Source of the DNA: Pseudo-nitzschia pungens
Taxonomy: Eukaryota; Bacillariophyta; Bacillariophyceae; Bacillariales; Bacillariaceae
Assembly: GCA_037355855.1 (NCBI GenBank)
Contig: CM074765.1
Span: forward strand, 2,480,001-2,544,000
Length of the DNA: 64,000 nucleotides
Reading direction: 5' to 3'
The notes below the pieces were generated by a model. That model was given only the letters and a program-made list of their open reading frames with translations, was not told the origin of the DNA and made no database searches. A program made the position numbers and the translations under genes. The stretch's first letter is position 1. Each line of letters begins with the position of its first letter. Shown piece by piece: positions 32,177-40,763 of this stretch.

Positions 32177-32444
32177 TGTTACAGCATGAACCACAATTAA
32201 ATAATTAACCAAATCCCACATACAAACTGACCGGCGTTTGAATATAAGAGCTAACCGGTGTTTGAAAATAATTCAAACTGTATGCCGGACACTCCAGCAA
32301 TGCATGTGTGCCGTTATTCAAATAGTGGCAAGGCGTGCTTGAAGATATTCAAACGTTCACACGAAAACTGAAAAGCTCTCTTAAGAGTCAACAATTAGTC
32401 ACAATTTTCATACTACTCCGAATTTTCTACTTTAGAGTGTAACA
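32177..32444 (+). repeat. 5' LTR of G2
   Basis: TGTTACAGCATG...GAGTGTAACA, 268 bp. Resembles the G1 LTR at its end (ttttcatactactccg). The palindrome CAGTAATTACTG lies 3 nt further on (32448-32459). Confidence 0.7.
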
Positions 32445-32577
32445 CACCAGTAATTACTGTTTATCTTCAACGTAGGAAAACAGTAGACCTCAGTACTGAA
32501 ACAAAAACAATCGAATAAACACCAATAACCTCCCTTATCCTCAACAAGAAAGGCATCTTGTATCTCCAACAAGCAAC

Positions 32578-33612
32578 ATGGCTGGCATCTATCAAGACCC
32601 ACCAATTGCTTACAAGAGCTCCTTTGATTGAACCAAGCCCAAGCTCTTCACGTTGTACAACATCAACGCGGATGGCAACACCGATAGCATGAAGGTCCCT
32701 CTCTTTACAGAGAAAGGAGGACTAGAAGAACTACTCTTTTTGGAAGAATCCTTCCGGAACACCGCAAAACTCATGCAGGTTCCTATTGCCAAATACCTAC
32801 CTCACTTCAGTCGATGCCTCACAACGGACGCACAGAGCACATGGAACAATATGATACAAGACCCCCTGAATCCAGAGGAACTCCAGTATGAACAAGGAGA
32901 GATCGGTGGCTTTGAGCAAGCCATTTTGGATTTCACCAAATTCTATTGCAATGCCAAAGATGCCAGGGACATCATGCATACTTACCTTTGAAGCAACGAA
33001 TGCTGCAAGACGCCATTGGTAACCTGCAAAGAGCATGCTGACCGGATGCTCATCCTCATGAAATACACGTCCCAGCTTGATGGCAGCAGCACTCCTCTCT
33101 CCCGGTTTGAGAAACTCACCATCCTGCTCCATTCCTTTCCATCCTCTTGGATAGAACAATATGGAATGATACACAGTGGCATTCATGAAGACACCACTGT
33201 CCAGTTCATTGTCGACCACATGAGCTGCCACGAGTGCCAAGCAAACAAAAAGAGCAACAAGAATAACAGCAAACAACAGAAACGCTTGAACAATTCGAAC
33301 AACAACTCTTGCAAACAAAACTTGAACTCCAACAACAAGGGGAACCACAACAACAAGAAGAAATCCAACCCCTGTAGGATCGCAGGACACAACCATGATT
33401 GGTCCGAATGCCTGAAGAACAAGGTCTCCAAGAATTACAAGGGGTCCAGCAACTCTAACCAAATTGAGACCTTCCACACTCAAGCTCAGTTAATTTCTGG
33501 AAGCAATGAATCCTTCCAGGCCCATATGAAAGCAGCAATGGAATCATATCACACAGAACATGGTGGCCGCATGGAACGAAGTATCGATGAGGAACTTGTG
33601 TGGCTCCCCTGA
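32578..33612 (+). pseudogene. gypsy Gag of G2 with two internal UGA codons
   Basis: One continuous frame from ATG 32578 to the UGA at 33610-33612, interrupted by UGA after SSFD (about 32629) and after HTYL (about 32989). G1 has Ser and Arg at these sites. Conserved blocks: KVPLFTEKGGLEELLFLEES, IVDHMSCHECQANK, the zinc-finger-like NPCRIAGHNHDWSECLKN, and SGSNESFQAHMKAAMESYH. It ends VWLP-UGA like G1. The frame then stays open past the UGA until LINE2. Otherwise close to full length. Confidence 0.85.
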
Positions 33613-33962
33613 CTCACTTCAACGGGCACCAAGCCCCGGAAGCCCCCGGCTTCAATTAATAATAATATACGTATTTAAATAACTTTAATCACCAAAGGTG
33701 ATACTAAATTACTCAGTCTGTAACCAGACTTTAACGTCGCCTCCATCAGAGAGTCAGGACCCCAAGTGGTAGAACAACAAATTTTCAAACAAACCTTGAA
33801 CATCAGACAGGGAAAGGAACAAAACAAGTCCCACAAAATAGGGACTTGAGAGAAAGTGAGATGGGAAGGAAGATAGTGGGATAAAACCCAGTATCAAAGG
33901 GGATGGGACAGGATGAGAAGCAGGAACAGAGGACAAAACCAAGGTACAAAGTGGACTCAACC

Positions 33963-35065
33963 CTAAGGTCCAGTAAGCCAGGCACGGAGGAGAGCAGCCT
34001 CTTGTTGGTATGGCTGCACCGGGGGTGCAGGTGCTGCATACTGCTTCCTGGCAAGGTCAATGGTTGCAAGCCACTGCCTCTTGGCAGTCAGGGTGTAGCC
34101 TTGTAGGACTTGGAAAGGGGTCTGTAAAAGGGAGTGTGACTGGGGAAGTGCACCAGCTGCACCAATGGCCAATTCAGAGGAAATGGAAGCATCAAGAGAT
34201 TGGTGTTGTTCAGCGTCAAGGGTGCCCCCAGGACCATGGAGTCGTTCATTCCTATAGGTCCAAAGATCCCAGGAGGTAAGAAAGAACTGATGGATGATAG
34301 CTGTAGCCCAACGTTTGGGAGAGCGCTTGTTTCCAATGTGGGAGTAGTAGTCAGCCTGGATTTGATACCAGCAAGGAGACCACCTACCAAGAAGCCAGTT
34401 GTGCCAACCAATTGTCCTCTGTGCCCTGACAGCAGAAGCAATTGCAGGGGAGTAGGATGATGGATAAATTCTCTGGCCCTTCCGAACTCTGGTGAGAAGA
34501 TCCACAATGGCAGCAACCAAGGATGGATCAGTCTGCTCAGCCTCAAGCCTTTTCTGCAGGGGACCCTTGAAGGCAGACACACTGTGCCTGACAGCCCCAG
34601 GGTCCTTGCAGGAGAGCACATGAGAAGCCTTCTCGTTGCCTGCATCACACAAGGGGCACCTGGAGTGATCCTGATGCTGGTAGTGAAGGAGCTGGTTACC
34701 AACACCAATGCAGCCAGAAACAAACTTGACAAACCACCTTTGTATGCCAGGAGGGAGACGCTTGAAAGCAGACTGATGGACACACCAATGGATTGAACTC
34801 AGAACATGTTGTGGAATGGGGATATCATGGTGGGTCTGCCAGTATTTAAGAAGAGGAGGACCAGAAATGGCAACATGCAAAGCATTCTGATCAAACCTTG
34901 AGCACTTGCATCCATTGAGAGAAAATGCCCAGGGCTCATAAACAAGCCTGGGGTAGTGAAAGGGAGATGCTCGATGGATAGAGAGAAATGCCTTGGCCAT
35001 GCCATCAACCTGATGATTGCGAAGGGCCCACCAGTCAAGAAAGAATCCAGATTGATGGCCCTGAA
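33963..35065 (-). pseudogene. LINE2 ORF2, C-terminal part
   Basis: Reads MAKAFLSIHRASPFHYPRL (end of RNase H), then CPLCDAGNEKASHVLSCKD, a CX2C...HX3C zinc-binding motif, through to the C-terminus. Collinear with residues about 1620-1970 of the intact LINE ORF2 and in frame. The upstream half lies at 40764 onward. Confidence 0.85.
35061..35065. repeat. 5-bp target-site duplication of G1
   Basis: CTGAA, repeated at 40764-40768. Removing 35066-40768 restores the LINE sequence ggccctgaacccactgaaag exactly as at about 45221-45240. Confidence 0.97.
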
Positions 35066-35360
35066 TGTGATGGGCTAGCGTAGCTAGCAGTCACGATTGA
35101 ATAATTAACCGAATCCCATATGGGAATCAAATATTATTATATATCCATTCATGAATACGTTTCGGTTGAGTCCCAGAAGATGATATATGCCTAATCGTGG
35201 GAACCAACAATGAATCAACATTTATGGCAAGAGCATGCCAAAATGTGGCTATGCTCGCGACCTTAATTTTTATGTTCAACTCGCGTAACAATATTCCATA
35301 AAGTATCTAAACATTCACAATTTTCATACCACTCCGATATTTCTACTCTAGACCGTAACA
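35066..35360 (+). repeat. 5' LTR of G1
   Basis: TGTGATGGGCTAGCG...GACCGTAACA, 295 bp. Sole difference from the 3' LTR noticed: T versus C at LTR base 6. Confidence 0.95.
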
Positions 35361-35372
35361 CAGTAATTACTG
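35361..35372 (+). other. palindrome at the primer-binding position of G1
   Basis: CAGTAATTACTG, a perfect 12-nt palindrome abutting the LTR where a TGG-starting tRNA site is expected. Also in G2 (32448-32459) and, with one change, GB (16506-16517). Confidence 0.75.
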
Positions 35373-35479
35373 TTTGTGCTTTACAGTAGAAACAGTAGAA
35401 ATCAGTACTGAATTCAAAACGACGAACAAACCCCCCTTAGCCTCAACAACAGAGGCACCTTGTACCTCCAACAAGCAAC

Positions 35480-36529
35480 ATGGCAGGCATCTACAGAGAA
35501 CCACCTGTCTCCTACAAGAGCTCTTTCGACAGCTCCAAGCCGAAACTGATCACGCTCTCGGTCTACGACAATGCCGACCATTCCGACAGCGTTAAAATTC
35601 CTCTCTTCACAGACAAAGGAGGTCTAGAAGAGTTACTTCACACCGAAGAGGCCTTCCTGAACGCAGCAGAAGATCTAGGTGTACAGGACTCAGCACTCAT
35701 CCGCTACTTCGGACGCTGCCTATGTGTAAAAGCCCAAACCGAATGGAGAGCCCTGGCACGAAGCACCCGACCGAATGGACAAAGACTATATCCACTCACG
35801 AGACAAGGATTCAATTCAGCGTTTGCAGCTTTTATCAAGTACTACTGCAATGCAGAGGATGCCAGAGATCTCATGCACATATACCTACGAAGCCCGGCGT
35901 GCAAGAAGAAAGTAGAATCCACGTGCAAAGACCACAACGATCGACTCCTTACTCTCATGAAATATACAGCAAAGTTACATGGATATGTAACCAACCTCGA
36001 CCATCTCCAGCAGGTCACCATTCTCCTACACAGCTATCCAAACTCCTGGATCAAAGACTATGTACGCATCCACCAAGGGGTCACTCAGAACACCACTACT
36101 CAGTTCATTGTCGACCACATGAGCAGTCTCGACCGGCTCAGCAAACAGAATAAGAACAACAAGAATACCAGAAGACGTTCCAACAATTCTAATAGTTCCA
36201 ACAGCAACAATAACAGGAAGCGCTCTGGCAACCAGAAAAACAACCCAAAGAGCAAGAAGAAATCTAATCCATGTCGAATCCAAGGACACAACCATGATTG
36301 GTCCGAATGTCCTAAGAACAAATACTCCAAGAACTACAAGGGGCCCGGCAACAACAAAACCCATGGCTCCAACTCCACCACTGAGACCTTCCACACTCAA
36401 ACTCATGACCTTTCCGGCAGCAACGAGTCTTTCCAAGCCCACATGAAGGCAGCAATGGAATCATATCACTCGGACTTTGGCGGCCGAACCGAAAGAAGCA
36501 TAGATGGCGAGCTTATATGGCTCCCATGA
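35480..36529 (+). CDS. gag: gypsy Gag of G1
   Basis: 349 aa from ATG 35480 to UGA 36527-36529. It forms the particle that packages element RNA. The N-terminal two thirds are a helical capsid-like region (GLEELLHTEEAFLNAAEDLG, RYFGRCLCVKAQTEWRALAR, QFIVDHMSSLDRLSKQ). A long Asn/Lys/Ser/Arg tract (about residues 220-265) follows, probably RNA-binding. Then comes NPCRIQGHNHDWSECPKNKY, a CX4HXHX4C motif in place of the usual CX2CX4HX4C knuckle. The end, MKAAMESYHSDFGGRTERSI...WLP, is conserved in G2 and GB. The pol frame continues directly after the UGA, so a Gag-Pol fusion by stop readthrough is likely. Confidence 0.92.
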   Translation: MAGIYREPPVSYKSSFDSSKPKLITLSVYDNADHSDSVKIPLFTDKGGLEELLHTEEAFLNAAEDLGVQDSALIRYFGRCLCVKAQTEWRALARSTRPNGQRLYPLTRQGFNSAFAAFIKYYCNAEDARDLMHIYLRSPACKKKVESTCKDHNDRLLTLMKYTAKLHGYVTNLDHLQQVTILLHSYPNSWIKDYVRIHQGVTQNTTTQFIVDHMSSLDRLSKQNKNNKNTRRRSNNSNSSNSNNNRKRSGNQKNNPKSKKKSNPCRIQGHNHDWSECPKNKYSKNYKGPGNNKTHGSNSTTETFHTQTHDLSGSNESFQAHMKAAMESYHSDFGGRTERSIDGELIWLP

Positions 36530-39500
36530 TTGCACAAGCAATCCTCCACCAAGAGACCCAAGGGTCCACCAAAACCAGCAATCACCTTGCCTCCGGCGCC
36601 ACAGGCCCTGGATGCCAGTCCAGCACAGCTGACTGGGATGACGCAAGGAGGAGATCTCCCGGAGAAAAAGGGGAAGGAACCTACAGGATGGAGTCCTGTT
36701 GAGCGCTTAGCAAAGACTGCAACAGCAGCAAAAACAGTTCGATTCTCCGAAGAGAGCAATACGAACATGGATCCGAATCGAAATCAAACGAATCGATCCA
36801 AGGGTACAACAGACGCATCATCGGAACCGATTGAGACAATCGATCCGAACAAGACAACAGTAACAAATGAACCAACCTTGTCTCTAGCAAGGAATTGGTC
36901 CACAGGGACAGCAAAAAATCTCTATTGCAATACCCAAAACTCCAAAGACTACACCAAAGGAGGTGCGCTGGAGCAAAATTATTTAAAGCTGCTGTCAACC
37001 GCTGGAAATCCAGCAGAACAGGCATCGAATAAGAGCAACGTGGCTCCTATTCTTTTAACTACAGTACAGTATATACAAGGCATACCAACGAAATCAAGAC
37101 CACTACTCGCACTACTCGACAGTGGATCTTCCGGAACTCTCATCAACAAACGAGCACTACCATTTGGCACTATACCGACTCGAAGCAAGCACCAAGTCCT
37201 AACTACAACAGCAAATGGAAGCTTTGATACTACGGAATACATCATCATGAAGAACCTCAAATTACAAGAGTTTGGCAACTACACCATAGACCAACAAGAG
37301 GCAAGGCTCTTCCATTCCCCTAACTGCAAATATGATTTGATACTAGGCAGGGACTTCCTCCACCTAGCGCAGATCAATCTCCTATTCAAAGAAGGAGCAG
37401 TTCAGTGGATGGACCGAACCATTCCTATGAAGGACACGTCCTTATACCATGACAACCATACCATGCTCATGGAAGAACTAGAAGACGCTGAACTCTTTGC
37501 TGACAACCTATCCTTCGCAAATCCGTACAAGTCCAAGGTGATCCTAGACAGAGCCTACCAAGAAACAGATCCATCAACAGTCGCCAAGCAACAGTCCCAC
37601 ATGTCTAATGAAGAGCAGCAGCAGTTCCAAGCAATACTAAGCAAATACCCTAACGTCTTCAATGGAGAATTAGGCAAGTATCCACACAAGAAGATCTCTC
37701 TAAGACTGAAGCCCGGATCCAAGCCCATACACAAAAAGCCTTACCCAGTTGCATACAAAAGAGAAGACCTATTCAAAAGGGAACTCCAGAATCTTTGTAA
37801 TGATGGAGTCCTCAAGCGTTGCACTGGACCGGCCGAATGGGCGTTCCCTACCTTTATTGTTCCAAAGAAGGACAACAGAGTTAGATGGGTATCAGACTTT
37901 AGGGAGCTCAACGAACTACTTGAAAGATGTCCTTATCCAATCCCTAGGATACAGGATATCATGAACAAAAGAGGCAAATACACTCACTTCACCAAGATTG
38001 ACTTGTCCATGCAATACTACTGCTTTGAACTGGATGATGCGAGCAAGAAACTCTGTACCATAGTGACGCCATATGGCTGCTATGAGTATCAAAGACTACC
38101 AATGGGTGTCAAAGTTTCTCCAGACGTTGCCCAGCAACTAATGGAAGATATCCTACAAGACACTGACTGCACTGTTTATATTGATGACATTGGTATATGG
38201 ACTGACGGATCCTTCGACCTCCACATGAAGACTATTGACAAGATCCTAGACCGGCTCAACCAAAATGGACTGAAGTGCAACCCACTCAAGTGTGATTGGG
38301 TCGTACAAGAAACTGACTTCCTTGGATATTGGATGACTCCCACAGCAGTTAAGCCATGGAGAAAGAAGATCGAAGCCATCTTACAAATGGATAGACCTCG
38401 AACTATAACTCAAGTCAAGTCCTTCCTTGGAGCAGTAGGATACTACAGAGATATGTGGCCGCGCAGATCTCATGTCCTATCTCCTCTCTTTGATATCACT
38501 GGAACCCCCACGCAAAAGACTCCTCAAGCAGCTGCCATCAAAGGCAAGCAGCGCAAAGCTCCTTCAGCTTTCACTTGGGGACCAGCTCAAGACAAAGCCT
38601 TTCAAGAAATGAAAGCCATGGTGGCAGCAGATGCGCTGAACACCTACCCAGACCTTAACAAGCCCTTTGAACTGTACACTGATGCCTCCGACCTACAACT
38701 AGGTGCTGCCATAATACAAGATGGCAAGCCAATAGCCTATTGGTCCAAGAAACTATCTGATGCCCAAAAGAATTATACAACTATGGAGAAAGAACTCCTA
38801 GCAATTGTACTCTGCTGCAAAGAGTACCAAAAAATGTTACTTGGCGGTGTTATCAATGTATACACTGACCATAAAAACCTTACCTTCCGGACGCTCTCAG
38901 TCCAACGAGTCCTCCGGTGGCGACTATTCCTAGAAGAATTTGGTGTAAACCTCACCTATGTTGAAGGCAAGAAGAATGTTCTTGCTGATGCCTTCTCCAG
39001 ACTCCCCCGGATGGATCCCCCTACTGTGGGGAAGAAAGAAGCCCTTGGTAAGGGCACTCTTATCGATTTCTTGAAACTTGAGGTCCCTGAACAAGATGAA
39101 GAACTGTTCTTAACAGAGTTCCCGAACCCATTCCAACACTTATGCAATGACGCAGATCAGGAATTATACTCCTGTTTGTTGAACAATGAGTGTCTAGTCA
39201 ACCTACCAAACAATCAAGATATGGAATGCCCGGTTAACTATACCAAGATATACCTCCATCAGCAGAAGGACCTAACCATCAAGTTCAAGATTCAATCCAA
39301 AGCCTTCTTCTACCAAGAATTAGAAGGCAACAAGATACTCTGTTACGCGAATCAAGCCAACCCGGAATGCTGGCGAATCTACATACCAGCGTCTCTTATT
39401 AATGATACCATCAAATGGTACCATCTCCTGTTGGGTCATTGTGGATCCACCAGATTACAACAGACTATATCAGCTCGGTTCTACGCTGATAATCTAACCA

Positions 39501-40438
39501 GTTTATGCAAGTCCTACATATGCCCAGATCATTGCATCAAATACAAGAACCAGAACTCTCAATATGGCAAACTGCCACCGAAAGAAGCACCTCTATCCCC
39601 ATTCTATGAAGTACATGTGGATCTAATAGGTCCATGGAAAATTACAGCCCAAGGCAAGAACTATAACTTCAAGGCGCTAACTTGTATTGATCCAGTCACC
39701 AATCTACTCGAAATAATCCGGATCAGGGACAAATCCTCTCAGCATGTATCAGATCAATTCAAGAACTGCTGGCTTTCAAGATACCCAAGACCTATCAGAT
39801 GTATCCATGACAATGGTGGTGAATTCCTAGGGGCTGAATTTCAAACTACCCTCAAGCAGTATGGAATCCAATCAGTCCCAACAACAGTGAAGAATCCACA
39901 GTCGAACGCCATCTGTGAAAGAGTTCATCATACAGTTGCTGACATCCTTCGGGTCCTAGTACATGTCAATCCCCCTCAAGCCAACACCAGAGCTAGTCAA
40001 CTCATGGATAATGCTCTCGCGACTTGCATGCATGCCTCCAGATGTGCTGTCAATGCTGCCTTACAAGCTTCTCCAGGGTCCCTAATATTCAATCGGGACA
40101 TGTTGGTTGACCTACCACTAACATCCAATCTGTTAGCTTTACAGCAGCTTCGACAACAAGGTATAAACAAAGCTCTACTCAGAGACAATGCCAAACGTAA
40201 GGAACATACCTTCAAACTCAACGACAAGGTATGGATGCAAGAACCGGATCCAGATAAATTACAACCAAGAAAAGCAGGACCATTTACTATTGCCCAAGTC
40301 CATGATAACGGTATTGTCAAGATTCACAAGACCCCAACGGTCATCGAGACCGTTAACATTCGTAAGTTAACTCCTTATAAGGAGCTCCCAACGGACCATT
40401 CCGAATCCGATGACTCAGCAATCCATTGGGCAGCTTAA
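36530..40438 (+). CDS. pol: gypsy Pol polyprotein of G1 (protease, RT, RNase H, integrase)
   Basis: 1302 codons in the gag frame, starting with TTG right after the gag UGA; there is no ATG start, which supports translation as a Gag-Pol fusion. Protease: LLDSGSSGTLINKR near residue 197. Reverse transcriptase: FIVPKKDNRVRWVSDFRELN, LPMGVKVSPDVAQQ and the catalytic VYIDD near 550. RNase H: YTDASDLQLGAAI near 717, ME-KEL and YTDHKNL. Integrase: an H/H/C/C region around WYHLLLGHCG...CPDHC, then D in VDLIGPW (about 1029), D in HDNGGEF (about 1093) and E in NAICERVHH, a D-D-35-E triad with exactly 35 residues between the last two. All catalytic residues are present. Ends in TAA. Confidence 0.95.
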   Translation: MHKQSSTKRPKGPPKPAITLPPAPQALDASPAQLTGMTQGGDLPEKKGKEPTGWSPVERLAKTATAAKTVRFSEESNTNMDPNRNQTNRSKGTTDASSEPIETIDPNKTTVTNEPTLSLARNWSTGTAKNLYCNTQNSKDYTKGGALEQNYLKLLSTAGNPAEQASNKSNVAPILLTTVQYIQGIPTKSRPLLALLDSGSSGTLINKRALPFGTIPTRSKHQVLTTTANGSFDTTEYIIMKNLKLQEFGNYTIDQQEARLFHSPNCKYDLILGRDFLHLAQINLLFKEGAVQWMDRTIPMKDTSLYHDNHTMLMEELEDAELFADNLSFANPYKSKVILDRAYQETDPSTVAKQQSHMSNEEQQQFQAILSKYPNVFNGELGKYPHKKISLRLKPGSKPIHKKPYPVAYKREDLFKRELQNLCNDGVLKRCTGPAEWAFPTFIVPKKDNRVRWVSDFRELNELLERCPYPIPRIQDIMNKRGKYTHFTKIDLSMQYYCFELDDASKKLCTIVTPYGCYEYQRLPMGVKVSPDVAQQLMEDILQDTDCTVYIDDIGIWTDGSFDLHMKTIDKILDRLNQNGLKCNPLKCDWVVQETDFLGYWMTPTAVKPWRKKIEAILQMDRPRTITQVKSFLGAVGYYRDMWPRRSHVLSPLFDITGTPTQKTPQAAAIKGKQRKAPSAFTWGPAQDKAFQEMKAMVAADALNTYPDLNKPFELYTDASDLQLGAAIIQDGKPIAYWSKKLSDAQKNYTTMEKELLAIVLCCKEYQKMLLGGVINVYTDHKNLTFRTLSVQRVLRWRLFLEEFGVNLTYVEGKKNVLADAFSRLPRMDPPTVGKKEALGKGTLIDFLKLEVPEQDEELFLTEFPNPFQHLCNDADQELYSCLLNNECLVNLPNNQDMECPVNYTKIYLHQQKDLTIKFKIQSKAFFYQELEGNKILCYANQANPECWRIYIPASLINDTIKWYHLLLGHCGSTRLQQTISARFYADNLTSLCKSYICPDHCIKYKNQNSQYGKLPPKEAPLSPFYEVHVDLIGPWKITAQGKNYNFKALTCIDPVTNLLEIIRIRDKSSQHVSDQFKNCWLSRYPRPIRCIHDNGGEFLGAEFQTTLKQYGIQSVPTTVKNPQSNAICERVHHTVADILRVLVHVNPPQANTRASQLMDNALATCMHASRCAVNAALQASPGSLIFNRDMLVDLPLTSNLLALQQLRQQGINKALLRDNAKRKEHTFKLNDKVWMQEPDPDKLQPRKAGPFTIAQVHDNGIVKIHKTPTVIETVNIRKLTPYKELPTDHSESDDSAIHWAA

Positions 40439-40468
40439 GTATGGGATTCGTTCAATCATGGGGCACTA

Positions 40469-40763
40469 TGTGACGGGCTAGCGTAGCTAGCAGTCACGAT
40501 TGAATAATTAACCGAATCCCATATGGGAATCAAATATTATTATATATCCATTCATGAATACGTTTCGGTTGAGTCCCAGAAGATGATATATGCCTAATCG
40601 TGGGAACCAACAATGAATCAACATTTATGGCAAGAGCATGCCAAAATGTGGCTATGCTCGCGACCTTAATTTTTATGTTCAACTCGCGTAACAATATTCC
40701 ATAAAGTATCTAAACATTCACAATTTTCATACCACTCCGATATTTCTACTCTAGACCGTAACA
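40469..40763 (+). repeat. 3' LTR of G1
   Basis: TGTGACGGGCTAGCG...GACCGTAACA, 295 bp, followed by target duplication CTGAA. The stretch before it (catggggcacta) is a weak polypurine tract. Confidence 0.95.

Larger units (their letters stand above)
35066..40763 (+). mobile_element. complete Ty3/gypsy retrotransposon G1
   Basis: 5698 bp with two 295-bp LTRs that differ at one base by my reading, and a perfect 5-bp target duplication (CTGAA). Gag and pol are in one frame separated by a single UGA. No other stop or frameshift is seen, so it may be able to move. Inserted in the RNase H part of LINE2. There is no chromodomain and no envelope-like ORF after integrase. Confidence 0.95.

Noticed and set aside
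32629..33612. UGA reassigned to an amino acid in this nucleus
   Set aside because: Only transposon relics show in-frame UGA, and UGA still ends G1 gag. No host gene here contains UGA in frame.
33600..33651. Long (40-54 bp) target duplication of LINE2
   Set aside because: Flanks at 33600-33651 and 42990-43035 are similar but differ by indels and substitutions. I cannot tell a diverged duplication from related sequence in G2.
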